Source: an uncultured Sunxiuqinia sp.
Lineage (GTDB): Bacteria > Bacteroidota > Bacteroidia > Bacteroidales > Prolixibacteraceae
Reading direction: 5' to 3'
Assembly: GCF_947495665.1 (NCBI RefSeq)
Contig: NZ_CANLZV010000005.1
Span: 248,001-312,000 of the forward strand
DNA: 64,000 nt
Below the pieces are notes generated by a model that saw only the letters and a list, made by a program, of their open reading frames with translations, ran no database searches and was not told the DNA's origin. Below are positions 16,250 to 24,299 of the stretch, in pieces. The position numbers and the translations under genes were made by a program. Positions within the stretch are counted from its first letter, which is position 1; each line of letters starts with the position of its first letter.

Positions 16250-17161
16250 TTATCGTTTAACGTAAATCCAGATTCCCGAACCGGGGGATTCCGTTTGTAT
16301 CTTTTGCTTTGCTGTTTTAGCTTCCTGAAGGCTGGCAAAACTGTCAAGTGCAATGTAATGCAGTCCTTTAATTACCCCGATGTTTTGGGCCTTAAATCCT
16401 TCAGCCTGCTTTTGCTGGATAAACTTACCGGCATTGGTTTTGCTTCGGAAACTGCCACCAATAAGATAATACGAATGCTTCAAAGTGAGCACTTCGGGTT
16501 GAGCGTTTTCTGTAACAATGGGCCGGATAGGCTCTATTTCCTGAACCATTTCTGTTCGGTTCATCATCTCTGCAATGCTGGTCAGGTTTGACCTTTGCAA
16601 ATTGGAGGTGTTGTTTTTAATAGGAACCAAGGCTAAGGCAATTAAAACCGGAATGGCTACCAAAACTTTTTTCAGTGTTCGTTTTTGAAAGAAAACCTGA
16701 ACGGCATCGCGCTCTTCTTGTGAAATTTCCTTGCGAACCAGGTTTTTGGCATAAATGGTTTCGTAGTTGAATGTGGCCAGACCATAGGAGTCGAGGTTGA
16801 AGTTTTCGTTCATCTCGGGGGTAAAAGTCAGGCTTTCATGCTCATCGTAACTTAACCGGCCAACTCCGTCAATGGTGATGGTTTCACCATCGGTAAGCCG
16901 GTAGTTGAGCTCCTGAACCAGCAATTCTACTTGTTTGCTGACAGCCAGGTAATTGCTCCCTTCTTTCTCAACCAAATGATTGATCAATAAACCATCATTA
17001 AAAGTCAGCTTCTCATTAAAGCTGATAGCCTTGGATGGCGGATTGAATTGTGCCGTCCGGACCGTTGCAGGTTTGTAATTACTTACAAAACCACCGAAGC
17101 CGGGGATGATGACACAGTCATTCAACAATAAGAGTTCTTTGATGTAGGCTAAAATTTCCAC
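16250..17161 (-). CDS. HU-CCDC81 and SPOR domain protein
   Basis: 303 aa. The N-terminus MEILAYIKELLLLNDCVIIPGFGGFVSNYKPA is the bacterial HU-CCDC81 type domain, with a second HU-like segment around FNDGLLINHLVEKEGSNYLAVSKQVELLVQELNYRL. A single TM helix lies near residues 172-190 (VLVAIPVLIALALVPI) and a SPOR domain, which binds denuded septal peptidoglycan, occupies about 225-303 (SYYLIGGSFRSKTNAGKFIQQKQ). The layout fits a cytoplasmic HU-like part tethered to the envelope, probably at division sites; this is inferred from domains. Single-gene unit with its own promoter and terminator. Confidence 0.87.
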   Translation of the reverse strand: MEILAYIKELLLLNDCVIIPGFGGFVSNYKPATVRTAQFNPPSKAISFNEKLTFNDGLLINHLVEKEGSNYLAVSKQVELLVQELNYRLTDGETITIDGVGRLSYDEHESLTFTPEMNENFNLDSYGLATFNYETIYAKNLVRKEISQEERDAVQVFFQKRTLKKVLVAIPVLIALALVPIKNNTSNLQRSNLTSIAEMMNRTEMVQEIEPIRPIVTENAQPEVLTLKHSYYLIGGSFRSKTNAGKFIQQKQAEGFKAQNIGVIKGLHYIALDSFASLQEAKTAKQKIQTESPGSGIWIYVKR

Positions 17162-17180
17162 GTTCGTCTCTGTTTATGCC

Positions 17181-17211
17181 CAAAAATAAAGAAAAATTAA
17201 CACGCTGGCAA
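17181..17211 (-). promoter_or_regulatory. Promoter of the HU/SPOR gene
   Basis: TTG (17211-17209) and TATTTTTG (17188-17181) on the minus strand, 20-base spacer, about 20 bases before the ATG. Confidence 0.6.
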
Positions 17212-17290
17212 CCCTAAGTTCTCAACAATTTAAGCAAGTTTTCAAAAGACAGGCGTAACTTACAGGGGCTTATTAATTAAGCACAACATT

Positions 17291-17298
17291 TAAATTTG
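17291..17298 (+). promoter_or_regulatory. -7 box of galE
   Basis: TAAATTTG, exact match to TAnnTTTG, 31 bases before the galE ATG. Confidence 0.55.
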
Positions 17299-17329
17299 TA
17301 GTTTTGAAAAAAATACTCAATCAATTACT

Positions 17330-18358
17330 ATGTCAAAAAAAATATTGGTAACCGGAGGAACGGGTTACATTGGCTCGCACACAGTTGTTGAGCTGCATGA
17401 CGCAGGCTTCGAAGTAGTGGTCGTTGACGATCTGTCGAACTCTAGTGTTGACGTGTTGGATAAGATCGAAGAAATCAGTGGGAAGAAACCTGCTTTTGAG
17501 CAATTCAACCTGGCCGATGCCGCCAAAACAGATGATTTTTTCAAGCGTAATCAGGACATCGCTGCCATCATTCACTTTGCAGCTTCCAAAGCTGTGGGGG
17601 AATCGGTACAACAGCCTTTGCACTACTACCGCAACAACCTGGTGTCGTTGATGAACATTTTGGACTGCCAGCGGAAATACAACGTTGCGAACCTGGTGTT
17701 TTCTTCTTCTTGTACGGTGTATGGCCAGCCCGATCAGTTGCCAGTAACTGAAAACACTCCGCGTAAAGATGCTGAGTCGCCTTATGGCAATACCAAACGG
17801 GTAAATGAAGATATTTTGCATGACAGTGTGAATGCCTATCCTGAGTTGAAAACCATTGCCTTACGCTACTTTAACCCGATTGGGGCACACCCGAGTGCTT
17901 TGATTGGCGAGTTGCCTTTAGGTGTTCCTCAAAACCTGGTGCCGTTTATTACGCAGACAGCTGCCGGAGTGCGCGAGCAACTTAGCGTTTTTGGAGATGA
18001 TTACGATACCCCCGATGGTTCGGCAATCCGCGACTACATTAACGTGGTTGACCTGGCTAAGGCGCATGTGGTTGCCATTACACGCTTGCTGGAAAACAAA
18101 AATAAGACTGGCTACGAGGTCTTTAACCTGGGAACCGGTAATGGTTACTCTGTTCTTCAAATTGTGAATGGCTTCGAAAAAGCGACTGGCGTAAAATTGA
18201 ATTACAAAATTGTGCCGCGTCGTGCCGGAGATATTGAAAAGATTTGGGCCGACACCACTTATGCCAACGAAGAGCTGGGTTGGAAAGCGGAAAAAGGATT
18301 GGAAGAAACGCTGCTTTCGGCCTGGAACTGGGAAAAGCGTCTACGCAATATCCAATAA
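17330..18358 (+). CDS. galE: UDP-glucose 4-epimerase
   Basis: Interconverts UDP-glucose and UDP-galactose, with bound NAD. At 342 aa it has the Rossmann motif GGTGYIGSHTVVEL at the N-terminus, the SSSCTVYG strand and the catalytic Tyr/Lys in SPYGNTKR. LRYFNPIGAHPSALIGE and the C-terminal GTGNGYSVLQIV are GalE-specific. Stands alone with its own promoter. It may serve envelope polysaccharide or galactose use (a GH2 beta-galactosidase lies at 50.5 kb). Confidence 0.95.
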   Translation: MSKKILVTGGTGYIGSHTVVELHDAGFEVVVVDDLSNSSVDVLDKIEEISGKKPAFEQFNLADAAKTDDFFKRNQDIAAIIHFAASKAVGESVQQPLHYYRNNLVSLMNILDCQRKYNVANLVFSSSCTVYGQPDQLPVTENTPRKDAESPYGNTKRVNEDILHDSVNAYPELKTIALRYFNPIGAHPSALIGELPLGVPQNLVPFITQTAAGVREQLSVFGDDYDTPDGSAIRDYINVVDLAKAHVVAITRLLENKNKTGYEVFNLGTGNGYSVLQIVNGFEKATGVKLNYKIVPRRAGDIEKIWADTTYANEELGWKAEKGLEETLLSAWNWEKRLRNIQ

Positions 18359-18612
18359 GAAATTTGCAGTTTCTTTTTTACAAAGAAGAATTGCAGGCAG
18401 TTACAAAGGCTTTGTCTCAACCGGCAAGGCCTTTTGTTTTTTGCTCTTCCTATCGATTGAGCACAAGCTGGAAACGGGGAAATTAGGATTTTTAACCTCA
18501 TACTTTCCATCTCATTGGGGCTACTTTTGCTCCTAATTCTCCCACTTCGTTGGCTTATGCCTGTTTCCTGAAAAAGCTGTTCGTGGGGTCCCTAAAGAAG
18601 AAAGATTAGCCC

Positions 18613-18620
18613 TATCTTTG
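18613..18620 (+). promoter_or_regulatory. -7 box of the pseudouridine synthase gene
   Basis: TATCTTTG, exact consensus. The in-frame start at 18618 overlaps it, so the true start must be the ATG at 18669. The 18359-18612 stretch shows only weak A/T-rich hairpins and no gene. Confidence 0.6.
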
Positions 18621-18668
18621 CCTCGGTGGGATTTCATTATCAACCTGCCATTTAAATTTATTTCGTGC

Positions 18669-19580
18669 ATGAAAAAACACCATTCGGGAGGTCAACGCCC
18701 CCAGTCAAAAAAGCCTCGCGCCAACGTGTTAGAGGTGAAGGAACAAGAAGAGCTGATGAAGTTTCTGATTGCTCAGCTGCCGCATAAAAACCGCAACAAC
18801 ATCAAGTCGTTACTCAAAAAACGACAGGTCTTGGTTGATGGCAAGGCAATCACTCAATTTAATCATTTACTAAAACCGGGACAGAGAATAACCCTTGAAA
18901 GCGCATCGGCACCCATTGCCCGGCAAATGCGCGGTGTTGTGGTAGTGCATGAGGACAAGGACCTGATTGTGGTGAATAAAAACGCCGGATTGCTTACCAC
19001 TGCTACTGACAAAGAGAATAGGGAAACGGTATTTAGCATCCTCAGTAACTATCTGAAAGAGCAAGACAAGAGCAACAACATTTATGTTGTACATCGGTTG
19101 GACCGTGAAACTTCCGGACTGATAGTCTTCGCCAAAAGCAAGGAAATGCAGGAGCTGTTGCAGGAATCCTGGAAGCAGTCTGCTGACAGCCGGAGTTACC
19201 TGGCGGTTATTGAGGGCAAGCTTGATCCGGCGGAAGGAACACACCGCTCTTATCTTTTCCAAAGTAAAATTTTTAAAGTGCACTCCAGCCAGGATCCGGA
19301 CAAGGGCGACTTGGCTGTTACGCATTATTCAACAATTAAAAGTAACGAGTTGTATTCGTTGCTAAAGGTGAACATGGAGCCGGGAAGAAAGAACCAGGTT
19401 CGGGTACATTTACAAGATCTGAAGCATCCGGTTATCGGAGATAAAAAATATGGGTCAAAATCCAATCCAATAGGACGGCTGGGGTTACATGCCTGGGTGT
19501 TGGCTTTCAAGCATCCGGTATCGGGCAAGAACCTGAGGTTTGAAACATCCATCCCTGGTAGTTTCCTGAAACTGTTTTAA
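18669..19580 (+). CDS. RluA-family RNA pseudouridine synthase
   Basis: Isomerises specific uridines in rRNA or tRNA. 303 aa from the ATG at 18669: a basic N-terminus (KKHHSGGQRPQSKKPR), an S4 RNA-binding segment (about 45-85, NNIKSLLKKRQVLVDGKAI), then the catalytic domain with the motif HRLDRETSGLIVFAKS, whose Asp is the catalytic nucleophile, and the C-terminal GRKNQVRVHLQDLKHPVIGDKKYG. Family RluA/RluC/RluD is clear; the target uridine is not. Monocistronic. Confidence 0.92.
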   Translation: MKKHHSGGQRPQSKKPRANVLEVKEQEELMKFLIAQLPHKNRNNIKSLLKKRQVLVDGKAITQFNHLLKPGQRITLESASAPIARQMRGVVVVHEDKDLIVVNKNAGLLTTATDKENRETVFSILSNYLKEQDKSNNIYVVHRLDRETSGLIVFAKSKEMQELLQESWKQSADSRSYLAVIEGKLDPAEGTHRSYLFQSKIFKVHSSQDPDKGDLAVTHYSTIKSNELYSLLKVNMEPGRKNQVRVHLQDLKHPVIGDKKYGSKSNPIGRLGLHAWVLAFKHPVSGKNLRFETSIPGSFLKLF

Positions 19581-19701
19581 GCCTTCATTTTACCTCAGAT
19601 TCTAAATAGAGATAATTCATGTGTAGCGCGGAAAAGGACTTTCAACTTTCCGTGTTACTCGTTCACTTTTTATAGAATAAAAAACGACTAAGCTACTCTT
19701 C

Positions 19702-21285
19702 ATGAAACAAACTGTAACTAAAAAATTTGCCCTGCTGGGTATCAGTTCCTGTTACCTGCTCACTTCCTGTTCGGTTGAAGAAAGCCAACTACCAAAACCC
19801 AACATCATTTATGTGTTAGCGGATGATATGGGCTATGGCGATGTGACAGCTTACAATCCAGACAGTAAAATTGAAACCCCCAACCTGGACCGGATGGCTC
19901 AACAAGGAGTTCGGTTTACCGATGCACATACTTCATCATCGGTTTGTACGCCTACGCGCTATGGTATTTTGACCGGGCGCTACAATTGGCGCAGCCCATT
20001 GAAAAGTGGTGTGCTCACCGGAAAATCCGAAGCCTTGATTCCAACTGAACGGACTACCGTAGCGTCTTTGTTGCAGCAGCAAGGCTATCATACGGCTTTT
20101 ATTGGGAAATGGCATTTGGGATGGAACTGGCAGCTGAAAGACCCGGAAAAAGCTGGAGGTGAAGGTTGGGACGCACAGGACTTTGATAACATTGATTTCT
20201 CGAAACCCGTTACCCATTCGCCCAACGACCTGGGCTTTGACTATGCCTACGGGCATTCGGGATCGCTAGATATGGCGCCCTATGTGTATGTTGAAAATGG
20301 ACTGGCAACTGCTATTCCGGATTCAGTTTCGGAGAATACCGGGAAGTATTCGTGGTGGCGCAAAGGCCCAACTTCCAGTGATTTTGATCATGAAGATGTG
20401 ACTCCTAATTTTTTCAGACGTGCCATTGCACATGTGGGACAACAGGCTCAGGAAGATAAGCCCTTCTTTTTGTACCTGGCTTTGCCTTCGCCGCATACCC
20501 CTATTTTGCCTACTGCTGAGTGGCAAGATAAAAGCGGCTTAAATCCTTATGGCGACTTTGTAATGATGGTGGACGACTGGATGGGAAAACTATTGGCAAG
20601 CCTTGAGGAGAATGGCATTGAAGAAAATACCTTAATCATTTTTACCACCGACAATGGCTGTTCACCTGCTGCTAAAATTGAAGAGCTGACCGCCAAAGGA
20701 CATTATCCGAGCGGTGTTTTCCGCGGACATAAAGCCGATATTTTTGAAGGTGGTCACCGGGTGCCGTTTATTGCACAATGGCCTGCCAAAATTAAGGCGG
20801 GTTTGGTTTCGGATGAAACAATTTGTACCACAGATCTTATGGCCACTTGTGCTGAGATTACGGACTATCAGCTGGCTGACAATGAAGGCGAAGACAGCTA
20901 CAGCCTGATGCCTGTTTTTGAACAAGCCGCACTTCAGAAGCCTTTGCGCGAAGCAACGGTTCATCATTCCATCAACGGAAGTTTTGCCATTCGTCAGGGG
21001 GATTGGAAACTGATCATGTGTCCCGGGTCAGGGGGCTGGAGCTTTCCACGACCCGAAAATAAGGCTGTGATTGACACGCTGCCGCCAATTCAGTTGTATA
21101 ACCTGAAAGAGGATCCTTCGGAAACTCAGAACTTGCAAGCTCAGCATCCGGAGTTGGTGGCCCAGCTTAAGACCTTACTTACAGACTATATTCTGAATGG
21201 AAGAAGCACGCCGGGCGAGCCACAGGCTAATGACCCGATTAAGGGCGAATGGAAGCAAATTGGCTTTACAAAAGTGAGTAATTAA
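19702..21285 (+). CDS. Lipoprotein arylsulfatase (family S1)
   Basis: 527 aa. A signal peptide ends in the lipobox LLTSC with Cys23, so it is a lipoprotein. The sulfatase core starts PNIIYVLADDMGYGD (metal Asp41/Asp42) and has the formylglycine site CTPTR at 82-86 within SSSVCTPTRYGILTGRYNW, which an anaerobic sulfatase-maturating enzyme would activate. Later metal and substrate residues lie in FIGKWHLGW and TTDNGCSP. Removes sulfate esters, probably from sulfated glycans or host mucin; the subfamily cannot be fixed by eye. Not adjacent to other polysaccharide genes. Confidence 0.92.
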   Translation: MKQTVTKKFALLGISSCYLLTSCSVEESQLPKPNIIYVLADDMGYGDVTAYNPDSKIETPNLDRMAQQGVRFTDAHTSSSVCTPTRYGILTGRYNWRSPLKSGVLTGKSEALIPTERTTVASLLQQQGYHTAFIGKWHLGWNWQLKDPEKAGGEGWDAQDFDNIDFSKPVTHSPNDLGFDYAYGHSGSLDMAPYVYVENGLATAIPDSVSENTGKYSWWRKGPTSSDFDHEDVTPNFFRRAIAHVGQQAQEDKPFFLYLALPSPHTPILPTAEWQDKSGLNPYGDFVMMVDDWMGKLLASLEENGIEENTLIIFTTDNGCSPAAKIEELTAKGHYPSGVFRGHKADIFEGGHRVPFIAQWPAKIKAGLVSDETICTTDLMATCAEITDYQLADNEGEDSYSLMPVFEQAALQKPLREATVHHSINGSFAIRQGDWKLIMCPGSGGWSFPRPENKAVIDTLPPIQLYNLKEDPSETQNLQAQHPELVAQLKTLLTDYILNGRSTPGEPQANDPIKGEWKQIGFTKVSN

Positions 21286-21328
21286 ACGTGGTCATGGCCA
21301 TCCCATTTTCTTATCGGGGGAGAATGGC

Positions 21329-21336
21329 TAATTTTG
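21329..21336 (+). promoter_or_regulatory. -7 box of rfbB
   Basis: TAATTTTG, exact consensus, 24 bases before the rfbB ATG. Confidence 0.5.
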
Positions 21337-21359
21337 ACCTTGCAAAAACTGAATAGATC

Positions 21360-22412
21360 ATGAAAACAATACTTATCACCGGAGGTGCCGGTTTTATCGG
21401 ATCGCATGTGGTCCGTTTGTTTGTCAACAAATATCCCGAATATCAAATCGTGAACCTGGATAAGTTGACTTATGCCGGAAACCTGGCGAACCTGAAAGAC
21501 CTGGAGGGCAAGGCCAACTACGAGTTTGTCAAAGCCGATATTGTGGACAGTGAAGCGATGCTTAAGCTGTTTCGGGAGAAGCAGTTTGATGGCGTGATTC
21601 ACCTGGCGGCCGAGTCGCACGTTGACCGCTCCATCTCCAACCCAACGGAGTTTGTGTTCACCAATGTGATTGGTACGGTTAACCTGTTGAATGCGGCCCG
21701 CGAAATCTGGAAAGACAATACCGAGGGCAAGCTGTTCTACCACATTTCAACCGATGAAGTGTATGGTTCGCTGGGCGAAGAAGGCTTGTTTACCGAAACC
21801 ACCGCTTACGATCCACACAGTCCGTACTCAGCATCGAAAGCCAGTTCCGATCATTTTGTGCGGGCTTATCACGACACTTTTGGTCTGCCGGCTTTGGTAT
21901 CGAACTGCTCCAACAACTATGGCTCGTTCCAGTTCCCGGAGAAATTGATTCCCCTGTTCATCAACAACATCAAGAACAACAAGGCCTTGCCGGTGTATGG
22001 TAAAGGAGAGAACGTTCGCGACTGGTTGTGGGTAGAAGACCATGCCCGGGCGATTGATGTTATTTTTCACCAAGGCAAGGTAGGCGAAACCTACAACATT
22101 GGCGGACATAACGAGTGGACCAACATCGACTTGATTAAGCTGATGTGTGCCATAATGGACCGTAAGTTGGGTCGTGAGGCAGGTACTTCTGAAAAGCTGA
22201 TTACTTACGTAAAAGACCGTGCCGGCCACGATTTGCGCTACGCCATTGACAGCACCAAGCTTCAAAACGAACTGGGCTGGGTGCCCAGCCTTCAGTTTGA
22301 AGAAGGACTGGAGAAAACCATTGACTGGTACCTGGACAATAGTGAATGGTTGGACAATGTAACGTCTGGTGATTACTTGAAATACTATGAAGGGCAATAT
22401 CAAAAACGATAA
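21360..22412 (+). CDS. rfbB: dTDP-glucose 4,6-dehydratase
   Basis: Second step of dTDP-L-rhamnose synthesis: dTDP-glucose to dTDP-4-keto-6-deoxyglucose, NAD bound. 350 aa with Rossmann GGAGFIGSHVVRLF, the HLAAESHVDRSI strand, HISTDEVYG, and the catalytic Tyr/Lys in SPYSASKASSDH. NCSNNYGSFQFPEKLIP is diagnostic. No rfbA/C/D nearby, so the rest of the pathway lies elsewhere. A bidirectional terminator separates it from convergent deoC. Confidence 0.95.
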   Translation: MKTILITGGAGFIGSHVVRLFVNKYPEYQIVNLDKLTYAGNLANLKDLEGKANYEFVKADIVDSEAMLKLFREKQFDGVIHLAAESHVDRSISNPTEFVFTNVIGTVNLLNAAREIWKDNTEGKLFYHISTDEVYGSLGEEGLFTETTAYDPHSPYSASKASSDHFVRAYHDTFGLPALVSNCSNNYGSFQFPEKLIPLFINNIKNNKALPVYGKGENVRDWLWVEDHARAIDVIFHQGKVGETYNIGGHNEWTNIDLIKLMCAIMDRKLGREAGTSEKLITYVKDRAGHDLRYAIDSTKLQNELGWVPSLQFEEGLEKTIDWYLDNSEWLDNVTSGDYLKYYEGQYQKR

Positions 22413-22433
22413 CTGATCAGCAATAATCATCAT

Positions 22434-22475
22434 AAAAAAAAGGGGTTTCACATTCAAGTGAAACCCCTTTTTTTT
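22434..22475. terminator. Bidirectional terminator between rfbB and deoC
   Basis: An 18-bp perfect stem, A8-GGGGTTTCAC / GTGAAACCCC-T8 (22434-22451 with 22458-22475), 6-nt loop. A/T tracts on both sides make it work on both strands. Confidence 0.92.
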
Positions 22476-22488
22476 ATGTCTTGTGGCC

Positions 22489-23316
22489 TTAAAAGTATTT
22501 GATCTTTTCATCAATCAGGTCGCTCAATAAGTTGTTGGCTAGTCGACTGGCGCCAATCCGGAACAAGGATGGGGTGAGCCACGCTTCGCCCAGTATTTCA
22601 TTCACAATCGTCATGTATAGAATAGCATCTTCGGTTGTTGAAATTCCACCGGCCGGCTTAAAGCCAATCTTTCTGCCAGTTTTGAGGTGAAAATCCTTGA
22701 TGGCTAAACACATCTCCAAAGCAGCTTCGGGAGTTGCGGCAGGGCTCATCTTTCCGGTGGATGTTTTGATGAAATCTCCACCCGATTCCATGGCTAAGAA
22801 CGAAGCATGCCGAATTTTTTCGGGTTCGGCCAGAGCACCGGTCTCCAGAATCACTTTCAGGTGTGCATCACCAATGGCCTCTTTGATGGTGGTGATTTCT
22901 TCGCGGCAAATCACATCGTCGTCATCCAGAAAAGCCCACAGTGGCAAGACAATGTCAATTTCGTCGGCACCATAGTCTACTGCCATCCGGGCTTCCTTCA
23001 CCTTGACCTCAATGAAACTCATGGAGCAGGGGAACCCGCCGGCAACGGCAGCAATGTTGACATGATCGTCCTGCAGGTTCTCCTTAACGGTACGAACCAT
23101 ATTGGGATGCACGCAAATGGCTGCCACATTGGGCAGGTTGGGATAGTCGTTCTCAAAATCATTAACCCGCTCGGTGAATGCCTTTACATGACTAATGGTA
23201 TCGGTGCTGTTCAAAGTGGTTAGGTCAATGCAGGAAAAAGCCAGTTCTTGCCAATCGGAGTTGTTGTTTTGCCGGGCTATTGCTTTTATTTCAGTTAGAC
23301 GATTTTGAGCTTCCAT
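22489..23316 (-). CDS. deoC: Deoxyribose-phosphate aldolase
   Basis: Cleaves deoxyribose 5-phosphate to glyceraldehyde 3-phosphate and acetaldehyde in nucleoside catabolism. 275 aa; the Schiff-base lysine is in GGDFIKTSTGK and the conserved GFKPAGGIST loop follows. AICVHPNMV matches the DeoC N-terminal strand. Last gene of the reverse dtd-mazG-deoC operon; the gap to the mazG-like gene is 6 bases. Confidence 0.94.
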   Translation of the reverse strand: MEAQNRLTEIKAIARQNNNSDWQELAFSCIDLTTLNSTDTISHVKAFTERVNDFENDYPNLPNVAAICVHPNMVRTVKENLQDDHVNIAAVAGGFPCSMSFIEVKVKEARMAVDYGADEIDIVLPLWAFLDDDDVICREEITTIKEAIGDAHLKVILETGALAEPEKIRHASFLAMESGGDFIKTSTGKMSPAATPEAALEMCLAIKDFHLKTGRKIGFKPAGGISTTEDAILYMTIVNEILGEAWLTPSLFRIGASRLANNLLSDLIDEKIKYF

Positions 23317-23322
23317 GAGATG

Positions 23323-23670
23323 CTATTTAAGTTTTGGATTATTCTGATGCCTGTTTTGATCGCGTTTTGTTTTTTTGTTTACGTTATTTAAGAAGGCTTG
23401 GTTCAGGTCAATGCCGGTTTGGTTGGCTAAACAAATCAGTACCCAGAGAACATCGGCCATTTCATCGGCCAGATCATGCTCCTGGTCGCTCTTTTTGAAC
23501 GATTGATCACCATAAGTTCGAGCCATGATTCGCGCTAATTCACCTACTTCTTCGGTTAAAATAGTCATGTTCGTCAGTTCACTAAAATAGCGTACGCCAA
23601 TGGTCTTGATCCATTCGTCTACCATCAATTGGGCTTCGGGTAAGCTGATTGCCTTCGATTCTGTATTCAT
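23323..23670 (-). CDS. MazG-like nucleotide pyrophosphohydrolase
   Basis: 115-aa all-alpha NTP pyrophosphohydrolase, likely hydrolysing (d)NTPs as a house-cleaning enzyme. Mg-binding residues are in LTEEVGELARIMAR and DLADEMADVLWVLICLAN. The basic C-terminal tail (KKTKRDQNRH) is family-typical. Between dtd and deoC, consistent with nucleotide and translation quality control. Exact substrate unknown. Confidence 0.9.
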   Translation of the reverse strand: MNTESKAISLPEAQLMVDEWIKTIGVRYFSELTNMTILTEEVGELARIMARTYGDQSFKKSDQEHDLADEMADVLWVLICLANQTGIDLNQAFLNNVNKKTKRDQNRHQNNPKLK

Positions 23671-23724
23671 AGGTTGAATAAAAAGGATAATGTAGGTTAA
23701 ACAAAAAAGGGGGCTTTTAGATTG

Positions 23725-24180
23725 CTATAAGCCTTTGTTTTTTGAGTCGATTATGATGGTTACCGGCCCGTCGTTAAGCAGTTCAATTTTCATATCGGCA
23801 CCAAATTCACCGGTGGGCACTTCCTGTTGAAGGGTGGCCGACAGAGATTCGACAAACTGCTTGTAAAGCGGAATGGCAGTTTCTGGTTTTGATGCACGAA
23901 TGTATGATGGCCGGTTTCCTTTTTGGGTGTTGGCGTGCAAGGTAAATTGGCTGACCACCAGCGCTTGTCCGCCAATGTCGGTTAACGACCGGTTCATCAC
24001 TCCGTTTTCATCGTCAAAAATGCGCAGTTGACTGATTTTCCGGACTAAATACTGAATATCTTCTTCCTGGTCTGCGTCTTCAATTCCGAGTAGAATAAGT
24101 ACCCCTTGGTTGATGGATGATTTTACTTTTTGCTGAATACTGACTGAAGCCTTGGCGACCCGCTGAATAACCACTCTCAT
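23725..24180 (-). CDS. dtd: D-aminoacyl-tRNA deacylase
   Basis: Removes D-amino acids (and mischarged Gly) from tRNA. 151 aa starting MRVVIQRVAKASV, with both active-site motifs: SQFTLHA and NDGPVTIIID (the Gly-Pro cis motif). First gene of the dtd-mazG-deoC operon. No clear -7 box was seen upstream. Confidence 0.95.
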   Translation of the reverse strand: MRVVIQRVAKASVSIQQKVKSSINQGVLILLGIEDADQEEDIQYLVRKISQLRIFDDENGVMNRSLTDIGGQALVVSQFTLHANTQKGNRPSYIRASKPETAIPLYKQFVESLSATLQQEVPTGEFGADMKIELLNDGPVTIIIDSKNKGL

Positions 24181-24228
24181 TTTTTGTCTGTTTATTGAAA
24201 AGAAAGCTGGTTGCGAACAAGCTTTCCT

Positions 24229-24236
24229 TATTTTTG
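24229..24236 (+). promoter_or_regulatory. -7 box of the TonB receptor gene at 24300
   Basis: TATTTTTG; predicted leader about 60 bases. Confidence 0.5.
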
Positions 24237-24299
24237 TTTAATTATTCCGGTTGCTGTTTAAACAATTAAAGAGCTCCGGATTTTTGATAAACAAAGATA

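Noticed and set aside
18372-18440. Weak hairpins after galE (TTCTTT/AAAGAA; CAAAGGC/GCCTTTTG)
   Set aside because: Short A/T stems or imperfect pairing; not strong enough to call a terminator.
19630-19655. CGGAAA/TTTCCG hairpin before the sulfatase gene
   Set aside because: Six to seven pairs with a bulge and no directly adjacent T tract; could be chance.
21828-22514. 228-codon minus-strand frame opposite rfbB
   Set aside because: It overlaps a clearly conserved rfbB and the bidirectional terminator, and has no domain-like sequence; a shadow frame.
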